A stretch of 17,955 nt of DNA from Clostridiales bacterium. Lineage in GTDB: Bacteria; Bacillota; Clostridia; TANB77; CAG-508. A program made the position numbers and the translations under genes. The stretch is from NCBI GenBank assembly GCA_003518755.1, contig DOYA01000132.1:1-17955 (forward strand), in the 5' to 3' direction. A model generated the notes under the pieces. It did no database searches and was not told the DNA's origin. It saw only the letters and a list, made by a program, of their open reading frames with translations. Shown piece after piece: positions 1 through 5,671 of the stretch (position 1 is the stretch's first letter; each line of letters begins with the position of its first letter).

Positions 1-241
1 AACTTATTTCTGGAATTACTTGTGGTTTTATTCCTTCTGCTACTTTTCGTGAAACATCTCTTAATGTTGATTCATTAATATCTTTTTGTCCTATTACTGT
101 TCCATCATTTTTTACACCAAAATATAAAGTTCCTTCTCCATGTTTATTTAACATAGAAGATAACGATATTACACCTTCATCTAATTCGCTGGTGCTTTTT
201 TTGAATTCTAGTGTTTCATTCTCCATACCTAAATTCATCAT
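1..241 (-). CDS. AlbA_2 (Schlafen AlbA-type) DNA-binding domain protein, C-terminus cut off by window edge
   Basis: The first 80 codons are present; the reading frame runs off the left edge. The translation begins MMNLGMENETLEFKKSTSEL and continues with DEGVISLSSMLNKHGEGTLYFGVKNDG. This is the hallmark of the AlbA_2 domain: LEFK near the start, a helix ending in a short G-x-G-x-L strand, then FGVxNDGxVIG. Family members are putative DNA-binding regulators, often with a C-terminal HATPase_c_4 or winged-helix part, and are commonly annotated as RecG-like or ATP-binding proteins. The start is at 241 or 238 (tandem ATG), with a GGGAGG ribosome binding site at 249-254 and 7 nt spacing to 241. It is the downstream-most minus-strand gene here, separated from the next gene by a terminator and a 12-bp tandem repeat. 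The target and the C-terminal domain cannot be seen. Confidence 0.85.
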   Translation of the reverse strand, partial: MMNLGMENETLEFKKSTSELDEGVISLSSMLNKHGEGTLYFGVKNDGTVIGQKDINESTLRDVSRKVAEGIKPQVIPEIS

Positions 242-291
242 TTCAAAACCTCCCACTACATTCTAACTCAAATAAAAATCTTTTGCAAGTT

Positions 292-327
292 ATTCTGACA
301 TTTATTCTGACATTTATTCTGACATTT
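292..327 (-). repeat. Three tandem copies of a 12-bp unit, each an ATG-TCA-GAA-TAA mini-ORF
   Basis: The units lie at 292-303, 304-315 and 316-327 and are identical. Read on the minus strand each is ATGTCAGAATAA, so every unit is a complete Met-Ser-Glu-stop reading frame, and all three are in the same frame as the AlbA_2 gene 50 nt downstream. An extended -10-like TATACT (328-333, minus strand) directly precedes the array, which would put the repeats at the transcription start, a place suited to an operator. No ribosome binding site precedes the mini-ORFs. The repeat itself is certain; an operator or leader-peptide role is inference. Confidence 0.85.
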
Positions 328-499
328 AGTATACCAATATTTTTTTATTATATTCTTTTTTAAAAAAGATTTTGAAGAATCTTTGAACGTATTGGTTTCT
401 TAACATTCTAATCGGTGGAAACTTTGATTTTGTGCAATGTTTTATGTTTCTTTTTTTGACTACTTTGATATATATACCTCTACCTTCTCCTAAATTTTT
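326..499 (-). other. 57-codon open frame without a start codon, in frame with the AlbA_2 gene
   Basis: This stretch stays open on the minus strand from the stop at 500-502 to the stop at 326-328. It encodes a very basic peptide containing GRGIYIKVVKKRNIKHC and, later, FPPIRMLRNQYVQRFF. Its only ATG is internal. It ends directly at the first MSE-stop repeat and shares the frame of the downstream AlbA_2 gene. It could be a decayed 5' part of an older gene, an unusual upstream ORF, or a chance opening. I do not recognise a family. The rest of the 315-nt gap between genes holds only the repeat, a 16-bp palindrome at 354-369 and the terminator at 506-554. Confidence 0.25.
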
Positions 500-505
500 T
501 TAAAT

Positions 506-554
506 AAAAATGCAATTTAAAAAATTAAATCAATATTTCTAAAATTGCATTTTT
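506..554 (-). terminator. Rho-independent terminator after the deoxyribonucleotidase gene
   Basis: A perfect 13-bp inverted repeat (506-518 with 542-554, core AAATTGCATTTTT) has a 23-nt loop and starts 2 nt after the stop codon of the upstream gene. On the minus strand the second arm ends in five T, followed by ATTT. The stem is AT-rich and the loop long, so strength is uncertain. Confidence 0.6.
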
Positions 555-556
555 GT

Positions 557-1135
557 CTAGTTATAATTTAATATGAATTTTTCTACATCTAACCAATCAT
601 TAACTCTAATTATATCATTATTTTTTAGTTCTTCTTGCGTTAAGTTTTTATTTCTAAATTCTGTAAATAAAAGTTTTTGTTTGCAATTTTTTAAGTTAGA
701 TACTCTATCATCTATTCCAATATCAAACTTTATTTTGGTTTTATCTGCCATAAATATAAACTTATTCGGATCAATAAATGGAAACCAATAACTCAAATAA
801 TCATATTTATTCTTTAAATTTGTAGCTGCATCAATTACATCTCCATTCCATATATATGATGTAACAATATAAACTTCATATTCTTGGCTTAAACGTGTTA
901 TAACATCTACGCAATTTGGCAAAGGTTTAATATAATTATCATTTATGTCTTTATATAAATTTTTATATTTATATTTTTTTTTAAATTTTTCTTCTTTTCC
1001 TTTTAATAAGTCTTGTCGATTCTGAGTTTTTAAATTATCAAAATTAACTTCTCCTAAAAATTCTATTAAAAATTCAGAAAATTTCCCTACAACAATAACT
1101 TCATCCATATCAATCATAATTGTTTTTTTATGCAT
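557..1135 (-). CDS. 5'(3')-deoxyribonucleotidase-like HAD hydrolase (NT5C family)
   Basis: A 192-residue protein with the HAD phosphatase core of the cytosolic deoxyribonucleotidase (NT5C) family. Motif I is IDMDEV with nucleophile Asp9 and acid/base Asp11. Motif II is the VTS at about 91-93. Motif III is a lysine of the ADKTK segment (about 132-134). Motif IV is DIGIDD, giving the Mg-binding acidic residues at about 138-143. The family dephosphorylates deoxynucleoside monophosphates and so helps balance dNTP pools. Length is typical for bacterial members (about 180-200 aa). The AAGGGG sequence upstream is a moderate ribosome binding site. The gene stands alone between a terminator (506-554) and a decayed segment. 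Substrate preference cannot be read from sequence; other small phosphatase activity is possible. Confidence 0.8.
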   Translation of the reverse strand: MHKKTIMIDMDEVIVVGKFSEFLIEFLGEVNFDNLKTQNRQDLLKGKEEKFKKKYKYKNLYKDINDNYIKPLPNCVDVITRLSQEYEVYIVTSYIWNGDVIDAATNLKNKYDYLSYWFPFIDPNKFIFMADKTKIKFDIGIDDRVSNLKNCKQKLLFTEFRNKNLTQEELKNNDIIRVNDWLDVEKFILNYN

Positions 1136-1158
1136 CTTATATTACCCCTTTTTTCATA

Positions 1159-1327
1159 TTAATTATCATTTAACAACCAATCTGCAATATCAATTACTTC
1201 TATTCCTTCTTGTAAATAACGTTCATGATTTAGTCTTGTTATTACTTTTATATCAGGGGTATCAATTATTCTTATTAATTTATCTAAATAATATTATCTC
1301 TCTATTAATTTCATTTTCAAACTCCAT
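1159..1327 (-). pseudogene. Possible frameshifted remnant of a small protein gene
   Basis: Two minus-strand reading frames join here with a shift. An ATG at 1327 opens a 15-codon frame (MEFENEINREIILF..., stop at 1280-1282). From 1293 the neighbouring frame continues for 44 codons as DKLIRIIDTPDIKVITRLNH and on to ...VIDIADWLLNDN, stopping at 1159-1161. The joined peptide of about 57 residues looks protein-like, but no ribosome binding site precedes the ATG. I do not recognise the family; the end vaguely recalls the C-terminus of the neighbouring nucleotidase. The remaining sequence to 1417 holds nothing I can identify. Confidence 0.35.
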
Positions 1328-1417
1328 GAATATTATAAAATATTATTTTTCATTTAAAATAACTCTACAAATATACTTTTTATTATTTCTACTATATCCC
1401 TACTTTACTATTGATAT

Positions 1418-1449
1418 AAAAAAGAGAATATACTACAATTCTCTTTTTT
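1418..1449 (-). terminator. Rho-independent terminator after the membrane-anchored protein gene
   Basis: A perfect 12-bp inverted repeat (1418-1429 with 1438-1449) closes an 8-nt loop. The arms are AAAAAAGAGAAT and ATTCTCTTTTTT, so T-runs flank the stem on both strands, 3 nt beyond the stop codon of the 1453-2601 gene. The shape is symmetrical and could also act on plus-strand transcripts. Confidence 0.75.
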
Positions 1450-1452
1450 TAT

Positions 1453-2601
1453 CTATTTTATTTCAGTTCCTCCCCATTCAACAGCTACAAATCCATTTCT
1501 TTCTTGTGCTGTTAATTGTTGTTCTTGAACTTCGATAGGATAATCTAAACCTTTAAATGTCATTAATACTCTTATAATTGTATCTGGATTTGGATTAATT
1601 TCTAATGGCATATTTTCATTAATTTCGGCTAATGTTGCAAATCTTATATAATTATATTTATTAGCCTCTAATTTTGGTAACCAATATATTATGAATTCTT
1701 CAGATTCTCTTTCTGTCAAGCCTAATATAGCAAGTTTTTCTTCTAAAAATGCAATTGCATCTTCGCCTTTAACAACAAAACCATCATTTTCTATTTTAAA
1801 GTTTACGATATTTTCACTTTCATAGTATAATGCATATAAATCTTTATTTGTTGTTAAGTCAGTTAAAGTTCCATCTTTTTTTGCTAATACTTTCCAACCA
1901 TTTGAATATTTTGGATAAGATACTGTTATATTATTTTTATATTGTAGTTTAACAGAAACCTCTGTATCTTTAGTTGGATATAAATATACTATTGGTTTGT
2001 ATACAATATCTCTATCTTCAAAATTATTTATATGTTCTGTATTAATGTTAAAATTGGCATTAGTTATGTTTTTATCTAATGTAATAAATGTAAACTCAAC
2101 AGTTGGAGGCAAAACACCTCCATATGAATAACTTGTAAGAGTAATATTTACATTTGCTTCTGTTCCATTTAAAGTTACATTATCTATTGTATAATTGTCA
2201 TGCGATGATGAAGCATCATGAGCTTCTATTGCAAGAGTGTGATTTTTAAAATAATTATTATCAAAATAATTTAAAACATTTTCATCATCAATTGTAATTG
2301 TTCCAAATTGTTTGACATATTTTTCTAATTCGACATATGAACTAATAAAAGAATTTTCTATACAATTTGATGAACCAGAATAATAACCTGTTTTTGTAGT
2401 ATACTCAATTTTACTACCATTTGTTTGATTATTTGAATTAGAATAAATTGTAGTACTATTTCCATTTGTATAAGATGATGTTTTAGGTTTATGAAAAAAT
2501 CTTATAAAGCAATATATTCCTATACCAATAGCAGCAATAATAACAATTATAAAAGTTATAGCTATCTTTAAACTGATTTTTATTTGTTTTTTTTCTTCCA
2601 T
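1453..2601 (-). CDS. Membrane-anchored extracytoplasmic protein of unknown function, PrcB-like middle region and conserved YLYP-type C-terminal domain
   Basis: A 382-residue protein. Residues 1-8 are basic/acidic, about 9-36 form one strong transmembrane segment, and 40-75 are a Ser/Asn/Thr-rich linker, so the rest should lie outside the cell. Residues about 80-190 contain a beta-rich segment (NHTLAIEAHDASSSHDNYTI ... GTEANVNITL ... PTVEFTFITL) that resembles the PrcB C-terminal domain in pattern; this is a weak assignment. Residues about 200-380 begin KPIVYLYPTKDTEVSVKLQY and contain WLPKLEANKYNYIRF and a GLDYPIEVQEQ end. I recognise this as a recurring domain in clostridial surface proteins but know no function for it. 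A GGAGG site 8 nt before the ATG supports the start. It is a single-gene unit with its own terminator. Confidence 0.75.
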   Translation of the reverse strand: MEEKKQIKISLKIAITFIIVIIAAIGIGIYCFIRFFHKPKTSSYTNGNSTTIYSNSNNQTNGSKIEYTTKTGYYSGSSNCIENSFISSYVELEKYVKQFGTITIDDENVLNYFDNNYFKNHTLAIEAHDASSSHDNYTIDNVTLNGTEANVNITLTSYSYGGVLPPTVEFTFITLDKNITNANFNINTEHINNFEDRDIVYKPIVYLYPTKDTEVSVKLQYKNNITVSYPKYSNGWKVLAKKDGTLTDLTTNKDLYALYYESENIVNFKIENDGFVVKGEDAIAFLEEKLAILGLTERESEEFIIYWLPKLEANKYNYIRFATLAEINENMPLEINPNPDTIIRVLMTFKGLDYPIEVQEQQLTAQERNGFVAVEWGGTEIK

Positions 2602-2635
2602 TTTTATTCCTCCAATTCTTTTGTAAATATGATAT

Positions 2636-2764
2636 TTATATATTAACAGATTCTCTATTTTTATTTAGTTCATCTTCTAATGATATATCTGTTATCTCTG
2701 TTCCATTTGAGTATTTATCTGCTACTTTTGAATTCCAAGCAAGTGATATATCATACAATTCACA
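2636..2764 (-). pseudogene. Possible C-terminal gene remnant
   Basis: A minus-strand frame stays open for 42 codons before a stop at 2636-2638. It reads CELYDISLAWNSKVADKYSN and continues GTEITDISLEDELNKNRESVNI. It begins immediately after an in-frame stop and has no start codon or ribosome binding site. The composition looks like coding sequence, so this may be the tail of a deleted gene between the membrane-anchored protein gene and the HAD phosphatase gene. I do not recognise the family. Nothing else is visible in this 213-nt gap. Confidence 0.3.
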
Positions 2765-2814
2765 TTATAAAAACAATGACATTGCTAATTTCTTTTATTT
2801 TAATATATAGTTTT

Positions 2815-3618
2815 CTACGTTAATTTAGCAGTTTTTAAAAAATTTTCCAAATATATTGCCACTCCATCTTCATCATTTGACAAAGTTATATCAGTTGCAT
2901 ATGTTTTTAATAATGGATTTGCATTTTTCATTGCAATTGAATAACTTGTTTGCATAAACATCTCGATATCATTTAATTCGTCACCAAATGACATTGTTTC
3001 ACTTTTTGAAATATGAAACATTTCACAGTATTTTTTAATAGCAAGTCCTTTACAGGAAATTTTCGTAGAAACAAAAATATAATATTGATTATCAAAAACA
3101 AATATGTTTCCATTATTTCCTATTTTAATATTATCTATATTTTTTAAATTTTCAATAAACGATTTTGCTGATTCATAATTATTAGAAGAAAAATGAATAT
3201 GTAAAATCTTATTTTTTTGTATTATTTCTTTTAAGTTATATGCATAATTAACTGTATCACTATGTCTTTCAATATCATTAGTGAACTGCCCATTAGTCGT
3301 ATCTATAAACATATTAACTGAATAATTTTTAGATATATTATATATTTTTTCACAAGTTTTATTTGATATATGACTCATATATAGCTGTTTATTATTATTA
3401 AAATCATAAATCTCTGCACCATCTGATGCGATGACAATTTTGCTTGCACATGCTTCAAGTGCTATTTTATAAGCATATTCTTTTGATCGACCAGAACATA
3501 GAATTGTAGAAATGCCATAAGAACTGCATTTCTTCAACACATCTTTTGTTTTTTGAGTTATTTCTTTATTAGAATTTCTCAATGTTCCATCTATATCTAA
3601 AAATATTGTCTTTATCAA
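2815..3618 (-). CDS. Cof-type HAD-IIB hydrolase (sugar/cofactor phosphatase-like)
   Basis: A 267-residue protein, the normal size for Cof-type HAD phosphatases. Motif I is FLDIDGT (Asp8 nucleophile, Asp10), motif II CSGR (Ser42), motif III Lys190 in CKGLAIKK, and motif IV GDELND (Asp213, Asp217). The stretch between about 80 and 185 is the C2-type cap, which sets the substrate. Family members dephosphorylate small sugar phosphates, pyridoxal phosphate, FMN and similar molecules, so the precise substrate is not predictable. It is the last gene of the run that starts at 8343, lying 31 nt after lysC. The likely ribosome binding site (AAAGGA) is a rather long 12 nt from the ATG. No clear terminator follows it. 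Confidence 0.85.
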   Translation of the reverse strand: MIKTIFLDIDGTLRNSNKEITQKTKDVLKKCSSYGISTILCSGRSKEYAYKIALEACASKIVIASDGAEIYDFNNNKQLYMSHISNKTCEKIYNISKNYSVNMFIDTTNGQFTNDIERHSDTVNYAYNLKEIIQKNKILHIHFSSNNYESAKSFIENLKNIDNIKIGNNGNIFVFDNQYYIFVSTKISCKGLAIKKYCEMFHISKSETMSFGDELNDIEMFMQTSYSIAMKNANPLLKTYATDITLSNDEDGVAIYLENFLKTAKLT

Positions 3619-3649
3619 ATTATTTTATCCTTTCAATCCTATATTTCTT

Positions 3650-4117
3650 TTATTTATCATCAAAAAAGACATCATGAATAGCTAATACAGCTTTATCCGC
3701 ATCTTTTAAATCAATTAAAACTGAAATATTAATCTCAGATGTTGAAATCATTTGAATATTTATATTATTATCATAAAGTGCTTCAAACATTTTTGCAGCT
3801 ATTCCAGGATGAGAAATCATCCCTGCCCCAACAATTGAAACTTTTGCTATATTTGTATCATATACTATTTCAGAATTTACAATCATTGATTCTAATATTT
3901 TATTTACTTCATTAATTTGATTTTTAGCAACAGAAAAAACAATATCTTTGTTCTCATCTCTTCCAATTGATTGAATTATAACATCAACATTAATATTATT
4001 AGATGACAATTTTGAAAAAATTTTAAAAGCTTCACCTGGTTGATTTTTTACTCCAATAATTGATATTAATGCAATATCTGTATCTTTGGTTATACCTCTA
4101 ATTACCATTTTTTCCAT
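3650..4117 (-). CDS. lysC: Probable internally initiated aspartokinase beta subunit (ACT domains only)
   Basis: Inside lysC a perfect AAGGAGG (4126-4132) lies 8 nt before an in-frame ATG at 4117 (Met246 of the full protein). Starting there would give a 155-residue protein made only of the two ACT domains. In Bacillus subtilis LysC and in Corynebacterium aspartokinase, exactly such an in-frame internal start yields the small beta subunit of an alpha2beta2 enzyme. The Lys-Glu-Asp codons upstream form the Shine-Dalgarno sequence. Use of this start is inferred from position, spacing and homology. Confidence 0.7.
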   Translation of the reverse strand: MEKMVIRGITKDTDIALISIIGVKNQPGEAFKIFSKLSSNNINVDVIIQSIGRDENKDIVFSVAKNQINEVNKILESMIVNSEIVYDTNIAKVSIVGAGMISHPGIAAKMFEALYDNNINIQMISTSEINISVLIDLKDADKAVLAIHDVFFDDK

Positions 4118-4852
4118 CTTTGCATCCTCCTTAACAATAGTACCTGGGACTGGATTAAATGATGAAAGAACCTCTAGTGGAACATTATATTTTTTTGCAA
4201 GTTCAACTGAACGATTATTTAATACTTGTGCTCCAAGAATAGCAAATTCTAACATTTCATCATAAGTTATTTCTTTTAATTTTCTTGCATTTTTAACCTT
4301 TCGTGGATCTGCTGTATATACACCTTCTACATCTGTGAAAATTTGACATTTATCAGCATTCATTACCGCAGCAATTGCAACAGCAGAAGTATCAGAGCCA
4401 CCTCTTCCTAAAGTTGTTAAATCATCAAATTGATTAATTCCTTGAAATCCAGCAATAACAACAATATTATGTTTAGAAATTTCATTTTCAATTCTTGTTT
4501 TATCTATTTTTTTTATTCTTGCATAATTATAAATACTATCAGTTAATATTCCTGACTGCCACCCTAATAAACTTATTACAGGCAAACCAATTTTTTCAAG
4601 AGCCATTGCAACTAGTGAAATAGAAATCTGTTCTCCTACATTTAATAATTGATCTAGTTCTCTTTTTGAAGGATGAGAATTAATTTCTAAAGCTTTGTCT
4701 ATAAGGTCATCTGTTGTATCTCCTTGAGCAGAAACAACAACGATTACATCATTGCCTTTTTTATATGTATCTTTAATTATATTTGCGATATTTTCAATTC
4801 TTTCTTTGTTTGATACTGAAGTACCTCCAAATTTCTGTACAATAAGTCCCAT
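3650..4852 (-). CDS. lysC: Aspartate kinase with C-terminal ACT domains
   Basis: Aspartokinase (EC 2.7.2.4) phosphorylates L-aspartate, the first step towards lysine, diaminopimelate, threonine and methionine. The 400-residue protein opens with the kinase signature KFGGTSV (residues 7-13), followed by VVSAQGDTTDDL, the GRGGSDTSAVAIA substrate loop and FTDVEGVYTADPR. From about 250 onward lie two ACT domains (..ALISIIGVKNQPGEAFKIF.. and ..AKVSIVGAGMISHPGIAAKM..), the feedback-binding part of LysC/DapG-type enzymes. Length matches the 400-410 residues of Bacillus-type class II enzymes. AGAGGT 7 nt before the ATG supports the start. It sits 21 nt after an acyltransferase gene, so there is no room for its own lysine riboswitch; transcription probably comes from the GT8 promoter upstream. 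Which amino acid inhibits it cannot be read here. Confidence 0.95.
   Translation of the reverse strand: MGLIVQKFGGTSVSNKERIENIANIIKDTYKKGNDVIVVVSAQGDTTDDLIDKALEINSHPSKRELDQLLNVGEQISISLVAMALEKIGLPVISLLGWQSGILTDSIYNYARIKKIDKTRIENEISKHNIVVIAGFQGINQFDDLTTLGRGGSDTSAVAIAAVMNADKCQIFTDVEGVYTADPRKVKNARKLKEITYDEMLEFAILGAQVLNNRSVELAKKYNVPLEVLSSFNPVPGTIVKEDAKMEKMVIRGITKDTDIALISIIGVKNQPGEAFKIFSKLSSNNINVDVIIQSIGRDENKDIVFSVAKNQINEVNKILESMIVNSEIVYDTNIAKVSIVGAGMISHPGIAAKMFEALYDNNINIQMISTSEINISVLIDLKDADKAVLAIHDVFFDDK
4126..4132 (-). promoter_or_regulatory. Internal Shine-Dalgarno site for the aspartokinase beta subunit
   Basis: AAGGAGG on the minus strand, inside the lysC coding region, with 8 nt spacing to the in-frame ATG at 4117. 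It is a closer match to the anti-Shine-Dalgarno sequence than the site of the full-length gene (AGAGGT). Confidence 0.7.
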
Positions 4853-4873
4853 AATATACCTCTATTAAAATAT

Positions 4874-5671
4874 TTACTTAGTTTTCTTAATATAAATGAT
4901 TTTTTCATAATCCGAATTATTACTTCTTTCAACCATTTTATTATATACTCTATCTCTTAAATCCTTTTGTGCTTCTTTTTTTGTAAGATTATTATTTATA
5001 GTAAAAGGTCCATCTATATAAGAAATAATTTGCATTCTACCATTTTTCTTTTTATGATATGTATTTGTTAAACAAAATACATCTGTATTTAATTCAACAG
5101 GGTATTTAAATGATACCGCTTTAAAATTCCTTATTTTAGTATAATATGGCCAAATATGTGCTTCAGGATAAATTGTTATACTATGTTTATTTTCAATTGT
5201 TAGTTTTATAGCATTTAAAAAATTTTTGTAAGCCTTTAAATTTGAAGGTAATGGAAATGCTCCAAGTAATCTTACTAAAAGTTTTAATCCTGGCATAGAT
5301 ATATTTGCAGGATCAACAATAAAAAAATTTCTTTTAGGATAATTTGCTAAACTTGGAATAAAAGTATCTGCAAATATTTGAGTATGGTTTGCATATATAA
5401 AATATCCTCTTTTTTTTGCTTTTTTTAATTTCTCTCTACCAACAAATTTAATATCAAATTTTATTTTAGCATATAAATACTTTATCGGCATACTCAATAC
5501 ATTTTGAGTTAATATAGATGCAGTATTCCAAATTGGATTTTTATGTATAAATTTATAGTTTTCATTTACATTAACTATTTTTATGTTTTCCATTGTAGCA
5601 AAATCATCTACTAGCTCATCTTTATAATAATATATTTCTTTCTCTTTATTATTTTTATCCATTTTCATCAT
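4874..5671 (-). CDS. PlsC-type 1-acyl-glycerol-phosphate acyltransferase-like protein
   Basis: A 265-residue protein of the lysophospholipid acyltransferase (LPLAT/PlsC) superfamily. The acyl-transfer motif is ANHTQIFAD (His96, Asp102), and the substrate-binding motif equivalent to FPEGT is IYPEAHIWPYY (about 167-177). The His and Asp are separated by five residues rather than the usual four; I recall the same form in other clostridial homologues. A hydrophobic stretch around 50-70 could be a membrane contact. The N-terminal 40 residues are not part of the core. The start is uncertain: ATG at 5671, 5668 or 5662; all overlap the end of the upstream fusion gene (stop 5655-5657), implying translational coupling. 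The enzyme probably moves a fatty acyl chain to a glycerol-phosphate or glycan acceptor; the natural acceptor is unknown. Confidence 0.8.
   Translation of the reverse strand: MMKMDKNNKEKEIYYYKDELVDDFATMENIKIVNVNENYKFIHKNPIWNTASILTQNVLSMPIKYLYAKIKFDIKFVGREKLKKAKKRGYFIYANHTQIFADTFIPSLANYPKRNFFIVDPANISMPGLKLLVRLLGAFPLPSNLKAYKNFLNAIKLTIENKHSITIYPEAHIWPYYTKIRNFKAVSFKYPVELNTDVFCLTNTYHKKKNGRMQIISYIDGPFTINNNLTKKEAQKDLRDRVYNKMVERSNNSDYEKIIYIKKTK

Noticed and set aside
354..369. 16-bp perfect palindrome TCTTTTTTAAAAAAGA
   Set aside because: An A-run next to a T-run in AT-rich DNA readily gives such palindromes; no hairpin loop and no gene end next to it.
1236..1538. Plus-strand open frame of 100 codons
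   Set aside because: Very hydrophobic low-complexity translation, no ribosome binding site, runs through a terminator hairpin and antisense into a real gene.
4853..4873. Lysine riboswitch in front of lysC
   Set aside because: Only 21 nt separate it from the upstream gene, too short for an L box.
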